A stretch of 64,000 nucleotides of DNA from Croceibacterium selenioxidans (GTDB taxonomy: Bacteria > Pseudomonadota > Alphaproteobacteria > Sphingomonadales > Sphingomonadaceae), in NCBI RefSeq assembly GCF_018599195.1, contig NZ_JAHFVK010000002.1, positions 1,000,001 to 1,064,000 on the forward strand, read 5' to 3'. The stretch's first letter is position 1. The number at the start of each line of letters is the position of its first letter. A model generated the notes under the pieces. It made no database searches, was not told where the DNA came from, and was given only the letters and a program-made list of their open reading frames with translations. Shown piece by piece: positions 32,818 through 42,494 of this stretch. The translations under genes and the position numbers were made by a program.

Positions 32818-33531
32818 ATGCCGTTAAATTCCGCCAAATCAGAGCCATGGATCGAGGCGGAGCCGTCGGGTCCCGGTACCTTGGGAGCGCACATGCACGA
32901 GGCCGTTCGAAAGGAAGCGATCGCTTCCGTCACTGAAGAGACAGCGGCCGAGGTTCCCGAGCAGCGCGGGGCTCCGCGTTTGCGGCTGCTCATTCGTTCG
33001 GCGAAGCTCGTCAGCTCCGAAGGCGAATACTTGTGCGTCGTGCGCGATGCGTCCGAGGGCGGGGTCAGCGTTCGCCTGTTCCATCCGCTCCCGGCCGAAG
33101 TTCCGCTGACGCTCGAGTTGCAGAATGGCGATCGCTATCCGCTGCTGCGGGTGTGGGAGGAAGACGGCAAGGCCGGCTTCCGTTTCGAGAATCCCGCCGA
33201 TCTCGAACGCATCGTCGAATCCCCGAGTCGCTTCGCCAAGCGGGCGGTGCGCGTTAATCTCAACCTACCCTGCGTGGTACGGTTCGGCGAACGGGAGGTT
33301 TACGCCAAGCTGTGCAACTTGTCCCAGCAAGGCGGCAGGATCGTCACTGCGGAGCGACTCTCGCTGGTCCAGCGCATCCGGATCGAGGCTGATGGACTTC
33401 CGGAGCTGGCCGCCAAGGTCCGTTGGCGGCGGGGCGAGACTTACGGGCTGAGTTTCGAAAACAACCTGCAGTTCGAGGAACTCGCACGCATCGCCTTCGA
33501 TGTGCAGCGGAACCAGGGGCCGCGCGACTAG
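32818..33531 (+). CDS. Tandem PilZ-domain protein
   Basis: A 237-residue cytoplasmic protein with two PilZ domains, the receptor fold for cyclic di-GMP. Domain 1 has RGAPR (RxxxR) and DASEGG (DxSxxG). Domain 2 has RFAKR and NLSQQG. Both motif sets are complete, so two c-di-GMP dimers could bind. The first 60 residues are acidic and probably disordered. An alternative start at 32893 (after TTGGGAGCGC) would remove 25 residues; the choice is uncertain. The longer frame from 32539 runs through the tRNA and is wrong. It precedes an envelope polysaccharide-like module, so c-di-GMP control of surface properties is a reasonable inference. Confidence 0.85.
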   Translation: MPLNSAKSEPWIEAEPSGPGTLGAHMHEAVRKEAIASVTEETAAEVPEQRGAPRLRLLIRSAKLVSSEGEYLCVVRDASEGGVSVRLFHPLPAEVPLTLELQNGDRYPLLRVWEEDGKAGFRFENPADLERIVESPSRFAKRAVRVNLNLPCVVRFGEREVYAKLCNLSQQGGRIVTAERLSLVQRIRIEADGLPELAAKVRWRRGETYGLSFENNLQFEELARIAFDVQRNQGPRD

Positions 33532-33620
33532 GCCCTGCGAGTGGGCTCCGCAGGACATCCGTTAACCGTCTCATAACCAATTTCCTTCACTCCCGGTGAA
33601 ACGAGAGACCGGGGGAATTG

Positions 33621-35213
33621 ATGAGCGATTCAGGCGTACCCGCGGGTAGTGAAATTGAGGTCGACGTGGTTATCGTGGGGGCCGGTCCAGCCGGCCTCAC
33701 TGCGGGCTACCTGCTGTCCAAGGCGGGCAAGTCGGTCGCGATAATCGAGAAGGACGCGACTTACGTCGGCGGCATCAGCCGCACTGTCGAACACGAAGGT
33801 TACCGCTTCGACATCGGCGGTCACCGGTTCTTCTCCAAGAGTCAGGCGGTGGTGGACCTCTGGAACGAGATCCTGCCGGACGATTTCATCCAGCGCCCGC
33901 GCATGAGCCGCATCTATTACGAGGGCAAGTTCTACTCCTACCCGCTGCGTGCGTTCGAGGCCTTGCGCAACCTCGGCGTGCTGCGCTCGACAGCCTGCAT
34001 GCTCAGCTATGGCTGGGCCAAGCTCTATCCGATCAAGGACGTGAGGAGCTTCGAGGACTGGACCAGCAACCAGTTCGGCAAGAAACTCTATTCGATCTTC
34101 TTCAAGACCTACACCGAGAAGGTCTGGGGCATGCCTTGCGACCAGATGAGCGCCGACTGGGCTGCTCAGCGTATCAAGGGCCTCAGCCTGTGGGGAGCCG
34201 TCACCGACGGGCTCAAGCGCTCGCTCGGCCTCAACAAGCGCCCGAACGACGGGCAGGCGGTCAAGACGCTGCTGGAGACCTTTCGCTACCCGCGTCTCGG
34301 CCCCGGCATGATGTGGGATGCTGCCCGCGATCGTATCGAGGAGCGTGGCGGACGCGTTTTCATGGGCCACGCGCTCAAGCAGCTGCATAGTGACGGAGAC
34401 GGCGGCTGGCGTCTTACGGCTAATGGCCCCCAAGGCGAGCTTGTGATTCGCGCTGCGCACGCCATCAGTTCCGCGCCCATGCGCGAGCTGGCGGCGCGGC
34501 TCCATCCGCTGCCGGAAAGCACGATCAAGGCGAGCAACCTCAAGTACCGCGACTTCCTGACCGTGGCGCTGATGATCCGCTCGGACGATCTGTTTCCCGA
34601 CAACTGGATCTACATTCACGACAGTAAGGTGCAGGTCGGCCGGGTGCAGAACTTCCGTTCCTGGTCGCCCGAAATGGTGCCGGACGAAAGCGTTGCCTGC
34701 GTCGGGCTCGAATACTTCTGTTTCGAAGGCGACGGCCTGTGGTCTATGAGCGATGCAAAGCTCGTCGAACTGGCCAAGAGAGAGATGGCTATCCTTGGCT
34801 TGGTTGCGCCTGAAAAGGTAATCGGGGGCGCCGTCGTCCGCCAGGAAAAGGCTTACCCGGTCTACGACGAAACTTATGCCGCCAACGTCGACGCCATGCG
34901 GACAGAGCTGGAAGAAAAACACCCCACCCTGCATCTCGTGGGCCGCAATGGCATGCACCGGTACAATAACCAGGATCATGCGATGATGACCGCCATGCTC
35001 ACGGCAGAGAACATTCTCGCCGGGCAGCGAATCTACGACACCTGGTGCGTGAACGAGGACGCCGAGTATCACGAGGCCGGGGACGAAGGGGCGCAGAAAG
35101 TGCTTCCCGAATCGTCGTCACGCGGGCCTGTCACCGAAGACCAGGCGGCGGCTCTGGCATCTGTCCGCGAGGTGCCGCAGCGAATTGTCGACGACCGCCG
35201 CAAGGTCGCTTGA
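33621..35213 (+). CDS. FAD/NAD(P)-dependent oxidoreductase, UDP-galactopyranose-mutase/protoporphyrinogen-oxidase-like
   Basis: A 530-residue flavoprotein. The N-terminal fold is VVIVGAGPAGLTAGYLLS, then the characteristic DIGGHRFFSKSQAVVDLW. The C-terminal FAD site is LVGRNGMHRYNNQDHAM. It resembles the amine-oxidase/UGM-like proteins found beside GtrA and glycosyltransferase genes in envelope clusters; reductive sugar or lipid-sugar rearrangement is possible (inference). ATG 33621 directly follows GGGGGAATTG. The in-frame TTG at 33618 is a less likely start. It is followed by the GtrA gene, whose possible TTG start overlaps its stop. Confidence 0.82.
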   Translation: MSDSGVPAGSEIEVDVVIVGAGPAGLTAGYLLSKAGKSVAIIEKDATYVGGISRTVEHEGYRFDIGGHRFFSKSQAVVDLWNEILPDDFIQRPRMSRIYYEGKFYSYPLRAFEALRNLGVLRSTACMLSYGWAKLYPIKDVRSFEDWTSNQFGKKLYSIFFKTYTEKVWGMPCDQMSADWAAQRIKGLSLWGAVTDGLKRSLGLNKRPNDGQAVKTLLETFRYPRLGPGMMWDAARDRIEERGGRVFMGHALKQLHSDGDGGWRLTANGPQGELVIRAAHAISSAPMRELAARLHPLPESTIKASNLKYRDFLTVALMIRSDDLFPDNWIYIHDSKVQVGRVQNFRSWSPEMVPDESVACVGLEYFCFEGDGLWSMSDAKLVELAKREMAILGLVAPEKVIGGAVVRQEKAYPVYDETYAANVDAMRTELEEKHPTLHLVGRNGMHRYNNQDHAMMTAMLTAENILAGQRIYDTWCVNEDAEYHEAGDEGAQKVLPESSSRGPVTEDQAAALASVREVPQRIVDDRRKVA

Positions 35214-35221
35214 GTCGGGTG

Positions 35222-35638
35222 ATGGTCGCGATCATCGCCCGTGTCGCCGATCTGAGGCTGGTCCGCTACCTGCTCGCCAGCGTCGGCGCGCTCGCCGTCG
35301 ACATGGCGGCGTTCCTGGCTCTGCTGGCGCTCGGAGCCTGGCCGGCTGCGGCTTCGGCAGCCAGCTATGGCGCCGGCATCGCAGCCCATTGGCTGATGTC
35401 TAGCCGTGCGGTTTTTGCCGATACCGTGGCTGAGGCCGGCGGGGCGCGGACGCGACAGAAGGTCCTGTTCGTCGGCTCGGCGCTCCTCGGGCTTGGCCTC
35501 ACCACGGGGATCGTTTTCGCCGGGCACAACGCGGGCATGGATCCGCGGCTGGCCAAGATGGGGGCGATCGTAATCAGCTTCGTGGCAACCTGGTTGTTGC
35601 GAAGCAAATTGGTGTTCCGCCGCGAGTTGGCAGAGTAA
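35222..35638 (+). CDS. GtrA-family membrane protein
   Basis: A 138-residue protein with four predicted transmembrane helices (LVRYLLASVGALAVDMAAFL, AASAASYGAGIAAHWLM, VLFVGSALLGLGLTTGI, KMGAIVISFVATWLLR). The end FVATWLLRSKLVF is the conserved GtrA C-terminus. Family members are thought to flip or handle undecaprenyl-linked sugars for glycosylation. The start is uncertain among TTG 35210, GTG 35219 and ATG 35222. It ends 3 bp before the next gene, forming one operon with it and the flavoenzyme. Confidence 0.88.
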   Translation: MVAIIARVADLRLVRYLLASVGALAVDMAAFLALLALGAWPAAASAASYGAGIAAHWLMSSRAVFADTVAEAGGARTRQKVLFVGSALLGLGLTTGIVFAGHNAGMDPRLAKMGAIVISFVATWLLRSKLVFRRELAE

Positions 35639-35641
35639 ACT

Positions 35642-37396
35642 ATGCCGTGGTTACGCGCACCATTGACCCGGGTATTCCTGGTCTGGGTGGCCGTTGCCGC
35701 AATCCTGCTCGCGCGCGGCTGGAGCGGGATTGTCGAACGGCACTTCCCCGATCCTGACGACGTTCTGCGGCTCGTCCAGGTCCGTGACTTGCTGTCGGGC
35801 CAGGGCTGGTTCGATCTCCACCAGTATCGGATCGATCCGCCGGCCGGCACACTGATGCACTGGTCGCGACTCGTCGATCTGCCCCTGGCCCTGGTGATGG
35901 GGAGCCTGGCCCCCTTGATCGGTAGCGGCCTTGCCGAGCAGGTCGCGCTGGTCGCCGTCCCCTTGATTACGCTCGGCGCGATTCTCTTTGCTATCGCCAA
36001 GACCGGTTCGCGCTTCCTCGATGCGCGCGACGTAACGCTCGCCTGTCTTTGCGCCGGGACATCGATGTTCCTGCTTACGCAGGTTCAACCCATGCGGATC
36101 GACCACCATGGTTGGCAGGTCTTCAGCGTCATGTTGGCGCTGACCGGGCTTGTTCCCGGGCGTAGCGCCCGCGGTCCGGCGCTCTCGGGCATTGCCCTTG
36201 CCGCGGGACTTTCCATCTCGCTCGAGGTTCTGCCGGTCACCGCCGCCTTCGGTGCGGTGTTCGCCTTGCGCTGGTTGAGCAACCCCAGGGAGAAGGCGGC
36301 GCTGACCGTTTTCCTCGGCTCGCTTGCCCTCTCGACCGGGGTCCTGTTCGTGACCACTCGCGGGCTTGGCGACCTGGCTCTCCATTGCGACGCGGTCACG
36401 CCTCCGCTTTTGGGCCTGTTCGCGCTCGCGGCGGCAGGCGCGGGACTGGCCGCCTGGATCAATCCGCAGTCCCGGCCGCTGCTGGTAGTCATGTTGGGAG
36501 TTCCGGCGCTGGCGGGAGCCGCTCTCTACCTTGGAACCTCTCCCCAATGCCTGGCGGGCCCGTTCGGCAACCTCGACCCGCTGGTGCGCGAATATTGGTA
36601 TCTCTACATACGCGAGGGCCAACCCGCCTGGCAGGCCGACGCGATTGTCTGGATACCACCGGTCGCGCAAGGCCTGGCCGCCCTCGCGACGCTTGTCTGG
36701 CTGGTCTTCCACCGCCGCGGCATGGAGCGCCGCTGGTGGTTCGAATACCTTGTTATCGCCGGGGCTGCGTTCCTCTCTGGCTTGCTGGTCCTGCGCTCGT
36801 TGGCTTTCGTTGGCGCGCTTTCGGCTGTGCCGCTCGGCTGGCTGACCGGCCGCCTGCTCGACACCCTGGGCAAGGTAGAGGGCCCGTTGCGCAAGGCCGG
36901 CGTGGCCATGGTGATCACTTGTCTGCTGGTCCCGTCAGTCCCGTTCGCCGCCGCCCAGAACTGGATGCCGCAAGCGGCCGCAGCGGGAGAAGACGAGCTG
37001 TCGGACAAACGCGTTTGCGACCCTAACGAACCGCTCGATCCGCTGCGCAACCTGCCTCCGGCCACTGTGCTTGCGCCGCTGGATCTCGGTCCGGCCTTGC
37101 TCGAACAGACCCACCACAGCGTTGTGGCTACCTCACACCATCGGGCAGCCCAGGCCATGCACGATGTGATCGAGGCCTTCATGGCCCCACCTGCCGAGGC
37201 GCGCGAAATCGTCCGGGCGCATAGCGTCGAATACCTGTTGCTCTGCACGGACCTGAAGGAGATCGAGCTTCGCGCCACGACCGCGCCAAAAGGTCTCGCC
37301 GCCAAGCTGGTAAAAGGACAGGCCCCCGACTGGCTTGAGCGTGTGCCGCTCGACAAATCGCCCGAGTGGCAGCTCTGGCGAGTCCGGAGCCGCTAG
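35642..37396 (+). CDS. Polytopic membrane protein, GT-C glycosyltransferase-like
   Basis: A 584-residue inner-membrane protein with about 10-12 hydrophobic helices. The first periplasmic loop has FPDPDDVLRLVQVRDLLSGQ, where the acidic DPDD resembles the DxD of GT-C enzymes that use lipid-linked sugars. PMRIDHHGWQVF and the soluble C-terminal domain (about 455-584) are also typical. It would transfer a sugar from a polyprenyl donor in the periplasm, consistent with the GtrA gene just upstream. The exact family is not certain. The gene converges with msrB, overlapping its stop by 4 bp. Confidence 0.7.
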   Translation: MPWLRAPLTRVFLVWVAVAAILLARGWSGIVERHFPDPDDVLRLVQVRDLLSGQGWFDLHQYRIDPPAGTLMHWSRLVDLPLALVMGSLAPLIGSGLAEQVALVAVPLITLGAILFAIAKTGSRFLDARDVTLACLCAGTSMFLLTQVQPMRIDHHGWQVFSVMLALTGLVPGRSARGPALSGIALAAGLSISLEVLPVTAAFGAVFALRWLSNPREKAALTVFLGSLALSTGVLFVTTRGLGDLALHCDAVTPPLLGLFALAAAGAGLAAWINPQSRPLLVVMLGVPALAGAALYLGTSPQCLAGPFGNLDPLVREYWYLYIREGQPAWQADAIVWIPPVAQGLAALATLVWLVFHRRGMERRWWFEYLVIAGAAFLSGLLVLRSLAFVGALSAVPLGWLTGRLLDTLGKVEGPLRKAGVAMVITCLLVPSVPFAAAQNWMPQAAAAGEDELSDKRVCDPNEPLDPLRNLPPATVLAPLDLGPALLEQTHHSVVATSHHRAAQAMHDVIEAFMAPPAEAREIVRAHSVEYLLLCTDLKEIELRATTAPKGLAAKLVKGQAPDWLERVPLDKSPEWQLWRVRSR

Positions 37397-37881
37397 GCCG
37401 GGCGGAACTTCATCGCCAGCCCGTTCATGCAATAGCGCAGGCCGGTGGGCGGCGGACCGTCCTTGAAGACATGGCCCAGGTGCCCACCGCAATCGGCGCA
37501 ATGCACTTCCGTACGCGGATAGCCGAGCTTGTAATCGGTCGAGGTACCCACGGCGCCGGGAAGCGGCTGGTAGAAGCTCGGCCAACCGGTGCCGCTGTTG
37601 AATTTCGTGCTGCTTGCGTAGAGTTCATTGGCGCAACCGGCACAGAGGAAAGTGCCCTTGCGCTTCTCATGATCGAGCGGAGAGCTGCCCGCCCGTTCGG
37701 TGTCCTCGTGCCGTAGCACCTGGTAGGCGGCCGGACTGAGGCGGCGTTTCCATTCGGCGTCGGTCAGGTTGACCTTGAAGGTCTTGGCTTCGGCAGCGCC
37801 GCCACAGGAAGCCAGCACCGGCAGGGCAATGCCGGCAGCCAGCCAGGCGATCGCGTTACGGCGGCTGGTCGGGTGTGTCAT
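37393..37881 (-). CDS. msrB: Peptide-methionine (R)-S-oxide reductase, lipoprotein form
   Basis: A 162-residue MsrB that repairs oxidised methionine. The N-terminus has SRRNAIAWLAAGIALPVLASC, shown here only in part as a twin-arginine-like start plus a lipobox LASC at Cys26. The enzyme is therefore probably anchored outside the cytoplasm. The zinc pairs are CAGC and CADC. GTGWPSFYQPL is the substrate loop and GLRYCMNGLAM holds the catalytic cysteine. Only the export signal is unusual; the catalytic domain is complete. Its electron donor would have to be a periplasmic thioredoxin-like protein, which is not visible here. Confidence 0.92.
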   Translation of the reverse strand: MTHPTSRRNAIAWLAAGIALPVLASCGGAAEAKTFKVNLTDAEWKRRLSPAAYQVLRHEDTERAGSSPLDHEKRKGTFLCAGCANELYASSTKFNSGTGWPSFYQPLPGAVGTSTDYKLGYPRTEVHCADCGGHLGHVFKDGPPPTGLRYCMNGLAMKFRPA

Positions 37882-37890
37882 GCGTCCCTC

Positions 37891-39183
37891 CTACAGAGCA
37901 TTCTTCGAACCCTTGCTGAATGCCGAAGCAACGAGCGTGCGAAGGTTGCGGTTCCGTTTAGCCCCTTGGCTGCCGGATTTCATCACTCGTTTGCGGAACA
38001 AGGCGGCCCCGAGCCGAATGGTGATGGCGACCCAGGCGACCTGCCATCCCAGAGCCAGGACGTGCGGCCAAAGCGATTCGTACTGCGCCGCTCTGGCGAA
38101 CATGGCGAAGGGCGAGCTGAAGGGAAAAGCGATGGCCGCCCACTCGATCGGCTGACCCGAAGATCCCACCGCCAGGCTCGCGAACAGGAACAGCAGGACC
38201 TGCATCATAGTGACCGGCATCGACAGCGTCTGGACTTCGCGCACGGTGTTGGCGAGCGAGCCGATAGCGAGGAACACGGAGCCGAGCAGCAGGTAGCCCA
38301 TGGCAAAGTAGGCGATGCCCAGCGCGAAGAACAACGGCCAACCCACTCCCGGCTCGGGCAGGCTGCTGAGGTCGATCGCGTTGCCCATCAGGCCCTCGAA
38401 ACCCGACAGCCCGACCACCGCTCCGATGACCGTCGCCCACACGGCGATGCCGACCAGAGAGACCGCCAGCATGGCGAACAGCTTGCCCAGGAACACGGCA
38501 TCCATCGGTATGGCGGCGGCCAGGATTTCGATGACCTTGTTCGCCTTTTCTTCGACCAGGTTGGAGAGCACCATGCCCGCCAGCAGGATGATCAGCAAAA
38601 ACAGCATAAGCTGGCCCGCCTGCGCCGTCCGGAGGCGTCCCCGTTGCTCGCTGGCCCCGGTCACGGCGACGACCTGAGTGCGGACTTCGGGATAGACGGC
38701 AGGCGTATCCCGCAGCGCCGCCCCGGCGATCAGCGAGACGGGCCCCGTCCACCACTGCAACCGTTCGGGCGTGGCGACGAGTTCCGGGTCGGCCGGTGTG
38801 CCCGTCAGGACAGCGGCGAGGTTGCCCTCGCGCCGCGCGAGCAGGGCCTGGGCGTCAAAGATTTCTCCTGGGTCCAGACGCTTGGAGACCACCATATCCG
38901 GCAGCGCCGGACCCAGCTCCTTCGCCAGCGATTGACGCGCGGCGAGGATGGCTTCGGTATCGGCGGCCGTCATGGCGATGCCGATGACGGGTCGCGCGGC
39001 CTCGCTCTCCACCCTTTGGCCGATGCCCCCGGCGAGACTGCCGACGACCAGCGGGAACAACGGGCCTAGCAGGAAGAAGACGAAGCTCCTGCTGAAGAGG
39101 ATGGTCATGAAATCGCGGCGCGCCACGACCCAGGCGGCCTGGAGCAGCGAAAGCCGGCACGCGGTGTTCGCAACCGGGGTCAT
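37891..39183 (-). CDS. ABC transporter permease, ABC-2/NatB-like
   Basis: A 430-residue membrane subunit. One helix near residues 27-50 (FSRSFVFFLLGPLFPLVVGS) precedes a large extracytoplasmic domain of about 180 residues. Five to six helices follow (LFLLIILLAGMVLSNLVEEK onward). This is the NatB type, known for Na+ or small-molecule efflux with NatA. The start overlaps the upstream ATPase stop by 4 bp, so they form one transporter. The frame then ends 9 bp before msrB. Substrate unknown. Confidence 0.88.
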   Translation of the reverse strand: MTPVANTACRLSLLQAAWVVARRDFMTILFSRSFVFFLLGPLFPLVVGSLAGGIGQRVESEAARPVIGIAMTAADTEAILAARQSLAKELGPALPDMVVSKRLDPGEIFDAQALLARREGNLAAVLTGTPADPELVATPERLQWWTGPVSLIAGAALRDTPAVYPEVRTQVVAVTGASEQRGRLRTAQAGQLMLFLLIILLAGMVLSNLVEEKANKVIEILAAAIPMDAVFLGKLFAMLAVSLVGIAVWATVIGAVVGLSGFEGLMGNAIDLSSLPEPGVGWPLFFALGIAYFAMGYLLLGSVFLAIGSLANTVREVQTLSMPVTMMQVLLFLFASLAVGSSGQPIEWAAIAFPFSSPFAMFARAAQYESLWPHVLALGWQVAWVAITIRLGAALFRKRVMKSGSQGAKRNRNLRTLVASAFSKGSKNAL

Positions 39184-40157
39184 TGGACGGTCTCCGGCTC
39201 CGCGTTGAGGGCTCTGGCGGCGGCTTCGCCGGCTATGGCCACGAAAGCGTCGTGCAGTCCGGCGCGTTCGATCGAGAGCGACTGGATCCCGGCGTTGCCT
39301 TCAATCAGCGCGCGCAGGAGGGGCTCGACGCCGCTATCGGGCAGGGGGAAGTACCAGAAATTGCCTTCGCGGCGGGCCTGGGCCGGGAGAGCGGCACGCC
39401 ACGGCCCGTCGGCGTTGAGGGTTTCCAGCCGTACTTGCGCCGGAATACGATCGCGCGCGTGGTCGACGGACCCGGCATAAGGCACCTTGCCGCCGGCGAT
39501 GATCGCCACGCCTTCGCAAAGACGCTCGGCATGGGCGATGACGTGGGTTGAGAAGATTACCGTGGCGCCATTGGCGGCGAGGTTGCGGATCAGCAGCTCG
39601 AGCTTGCCCTGGTTGATCGCGTCCAGCCCGGAGAACGGTTCGTCGAGCACGACCAGCCGCGGCGAGTGGACCAGGGTGCCGAGCAGCTGGACTTGCTGGG
39701 CCATGCCCTTCGAGAGCTGGCGGATCTGCCGCTCGACCGCGTGACCGAGGCCGTTCTGCTCCATGAGCTCGCGTCCGCGCCGGCGCCCTTCTGCGAGCGG
39801 GAGGCCGCGCAGCGCGCCCATGAAGGCGATCGCCTCGAAGGCCTTCATCGTCGGGTAAAGCCCGCGCTCTTCGGGCAGATAGCCGATCTGGCGGGCGACA
39901 TCCTGCGGGTTCGAATGGCCGAGAATACGTCGCTCGCCCGCATCTGGGTCGATAATCCCAAGCAGCATGCGCAGCGTCGTGGTCTTGCCCGCGCCGTTGG
40001 GGCCGAGGATGCCGTAGATCGCGCCTTCGGGCACGGCGAGGTCGACGCCGTCGACGGCCAGCGTGCCGTCGAACCGCTTCACCAGTCCGCGCGCCTCGAT
40101 GGCCAGTGCGGGCGCCGATCGATGCACCCCAGGTTCCAACGCAATGTTCACTTGCAT
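39180..40157 (-). CDS. ABC transporter ATP-binding protein, NatA-like
   Basis: A 325-residue ATPase. Walker A is [13 protein letters not shown], the signature is LSKGMAQQV, Walker B is [12 protein letters not shown], and the switch histidine lies in IFSTHV. After the ATPase fold (to about 235) a C-terminal DUF4162-type extension follows. It energises the permease encoded immediately downstream. ATG 40157 is preceded by GAAGGAGGGGG. It is divergent from queG across 53 bp. Confidence 0.93.
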   Translation of the reverse strand: MQVNIALEPGVHRSAPALAIEARGLVKRFDGTLAVDGVDLAVPEGAIYGILGPNGAGKTTTLRMLLGIIDPDAGERRILGHSNPQDVARQIGYLPEERGLYPTMKAFEAIAFMGALRGLPLAEGRRRGRELMEQNGLGHAVERQIRQLSKGMAQQVQLLGTLVHSPRLVVLDEPFSGLDAINQGKLELLIRNLAANGATVIFSTHVIAHAERLCEGVAIIAGGKVPYAGSVDHARDRIPAQVRLETLNADGPWRAALPAQARREGNFWYFPLPDSGVEPLLRALIEGNAGIQSLSIERAGLHDAFVAIAGEAAARALNAEPETVQ

Positions 40158-40210
40158 CCCCCTCCTTCGGTCGAGATACGCGGCTCAGGTTAACAGGAGC
40201 AACCGGAATC

Positions 40211-41284
40211 GTGGTTGAGGCCATCGCCCTCGACGATCTGAAAACGCGGCTGGTTCAGCAGGCGCGCTCGCTTGGCTTTGCGAGCGTGGGGTTCGCGCCC
40301 GCGGCGGACGATCCGCTGCGCAGCGAACGGCTGCGCGAATGGCTCGACGCGGGCATGCATGGCGAGATGGAGTGGATGGAGGCGCGCGCCGAGGTCCGCC
40401 GCGGTCCGCAATCGATGTGGCCCGAGGCGCGCAGTGTGATCGCTCTCGGCATGAGCTACGCCCCCGCGCACGATCCGCTGGCGCTGGAAGGCGATCCTGA
40501 GCGCGCCCGCATCTCGGTCTATGCTCAGGGGCGCGATTATCATGACGTCATGAAGAGCGCACTCAAGGCGCTCGCGCGGTGGATGACGGCGGAGACGGGC
40601 AAGCTTGGGCTCGATGCGGCGCTTAAAGTCTTCGTCGATACAGCGCCGGTGATGGAGAAGCCGCTGGGTGAGGCGGCGGGGATCGGCTGGCAGGGCAAGC
40701 ACACCAACCTCGTCAGCCGCGAGCATGGTAGCTGGCTTTTCCTTGGAGCGATCTATTCGACACTACCGTTCGCGCCCGACGCTCCGCACGAAACGAACTG
40801 CGGCTCGTGCCATGCCTGCCTCGATGCCTGCCCGACGAGCGCCTTTCCCGCGCCGTACCGGCTCGATGCGCGGCGGTGCATTTCGTATCTCACGATCGAG
40901 CATCGCGGACCCATTCCTGAGGAGTTCCGGGCGGCGATGGGCAACCGCATCTATGGCTGCGACGATTGTCTGGCGGTGTGTCCGTGGAACAAGTTCGCGG
41001 TCGCGGCGTCACGGCACCAGGCTTTCCTGCCCCGCGCCGAACTGATGGCGCCGCGGCTGGACGAATTGCTGACCCTCGACGACGCGGGTTTCCGCAAGCT
41101 GTTTTCGGGCTCGCCAATCAAGCGCATCGGACGCGACCGGTTCGTGCGCAACTGCCTGATCGCGGCGGGCAATAGCGGAAACCGGGAGCTGTTGGGGGCG
41201 GTCTACCCGCTGCTGAGCGACCCAGACGCGGTGGTCGCCGAAGCGGCCGCCTGGGCGCTTGAGCAGCTTACAAAAGCTCCTTGA
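40211..41284 (+). CDS. queG: Epoxyqueuosine reductase
   Basis: A 357-residue cobalamin- and iron-sulfur-dependent enzyme that performs the last step of queuosine synthesis in tRNA. Two 4Fe-4S clusters are visible: [17 protein letters not shown] and [14 protein letters not shown]. Other conserved blocks are [20 protein letters not shown] and a HEAT-like C-terminus. GTG 40211 is chosen because upstream codons would lie antisense inside the ABC gene. The 3' end overlaps the convergent reductase gene by 17 bp. Confidence 0.95.
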   Translation: MVEAIALDDLKTRLVQQARSLGFASVGFAPAADDPLRSERLREWLDAGMHGEMEWMEARAEVRRGPQSMWPEARSVIALGMSYAPAHDPLALEGDPERARISVYAQGRDYHDVMKSALKALARWMTAETGKLGLDAALKVFVDTAPVMEKPLGEAAGIGWQGKHTNLVSREHGSWLFLGAIYSTLPFAPDAPHETNCGSCHACLDACPTSAFPAPYRLDARRCISYLTIEHRGPIPEEFRAAMGNRIYGCDDCLAVCPWNKFAVAASRHQAFLPRAELMAPRLDELLTLDDAGFRKLFSGSPIKRIGRDRFVRNCLIAAGNSGNRELLGAVYPLLSDPDAVVAEAAAWALEQLTKAP

Positions 41285-42491
41285 GCTGGATCTCCGTGTC
41301 GAGCAACACCTCGGGCGCGATCACCGCGCGCGCTTCCACCAGCTTGCGGCCCTGGGCGTAGTCCTTCGTGCGGTTGATGCAGTCGAGCGCGATCACTCGT
41401 CCGCCCTTGAGGTAGACGACCGAGAAGCTGCGGCTGGATGGGTCACCCCGCAGCACCGTGGCGTCATGGCCGATGTTCACGCCGATGGTCTGCAACCTGA
41501 GATCGTACTGGTTGGACCAGAACCACGGGACAGCCTCGTAAGGCTGCCTGTCGCCGCAGATGGATCGTGCGGCCGTGTTGGCCATGTCGTTGGCGTTCTG
41601 CACGCTCTCCAGCCGGATGACCGCCCCGTCGGCAAAGGCGTTCACGTGCGCCGCGCAGTCTCCGATGGCGTAGATATCGGGCAGACTGGTGCGGCAATAC
41701 GGATCGACGTCGACTCCGTTGGCACCCGCTGCTCCCGCGGCGATCAACGGTCCCACCGACGGGACGATGCCGATGCCGACAATGACGAGATCGCAGGGAA
41801 GGGTCTCACCATCGGTCAGGCGGACGCCGGTGACTTTCTCCTCGCCCTCGATGGCCTCGACCTCGGCGCCGAGGCGGAAGTCGACTCCCTGCGCGCGATG
41901 CTCGGCTTCGTAGAAGCGCGAGAGATCCTCCCCGGCAACGCGCGAGAGCAGGCGGTCTTCCTTCTCTACCACCGTGACATCGCAGCCCAGCTTGGTCAGC
42001 GCGGCGGCGGCTTCAAGTCCGATATAGCCTCCGCCGATCACCACCGCACGTCTGGCACCCGAAGCAAGCTCGGCGCGGATGCGGTCGGTGTCGAGCTTGT
42101 CGCGGATCACGTGCACCCCGGGGAGCTGAGCGCCGGGGCACGACAGCCGACGCGGATCGCCGCCCCCGGCCCAGATCAACGTGCCGTACCTTATCGTCCC
42201 GCCGCCCGAGACAGTCAGCGTCTTTGCGGCGGGATCGATCCTGGACACGCTGGTTTCCAGCAGCAGGCCGACCTGCCGTTCGTCCCAGAACGGCGCGGGG
42301 CGGATCATGATCCGTTCGAACGGCTTTTCCCCGTAGAGATAGTCCTTCGAGAGAGGTGGCCGCTCGTAAGGCGGCTCCCCATCGCGGCCGATCATCAGGA
42401 TGGAACCGGCAAAGCCATGCTGGCGCAAGGCAATGGCCGCCTGCGCGCCGCCGTGCCCGGTGCCGACGATTACGATATCTGATTCGCTCAT
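41268..42491 (-). CDS. FAD-dependent ferredoxin reductase, P450/dioxygenase redox-partner type
   Basis: A 407-residue pyridine-nucleotide-disulfide-fold reductase. The FAD motif is [19 protein letters not shown], followed by [13 protein letters not shown], the hallmark of putidaredoxin/rhodocoxin-type reductases. The NADH motif is [16 protein letters not shown], and YAIGDCAAH holds the second FAD contact. The C-terminal reductase domain ends in the usual LLD..QL. It moves electrons from NADH to a ferredoxin. The only P450 in the window is at 23751, so they may partner, though no ferredoxin gene is seen. It lies 3 bp after the glutamate dehydrogenase gene. Confidence 0.9.
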   Translation of the reverse strand: MSESDIVIVGTGHGGAQAAIALRQHGFAGSILMIGRDGEPPYERPPLSKDYLYGEKPFERIMIRPAPFWDERQVGLLLETSVSRIDPAAKTLTVSGGGTIRYGTLIWAGGGDPRRLSCPGAQLPGVHVIRDKLDTDRIRAELASGARRAVVIGGGYIGLEAAAALTKLGCDVTVVEKEDRLLSRVAGEDLSRFYEAEHRAQGVDFRLGAEVEAIEGEEKVTGVRLTDGETLPCDLVIVGIGIVPSVGPLIAAGAAGANGVDVDPYCRTSLPDIYAIGDCAAHVNAFADGAVIRLESVQNANDMANTAARSICGDRQPYEAVPWFWSNQYDLRLQTIGVNIGHDATVLRGDPSSRSFSVVYLKGGRVIALDCINRTKDYAQGRKLVEARAVIAPEVLLDTEIQLKELL

Positions 42492-42494
42492 ACC

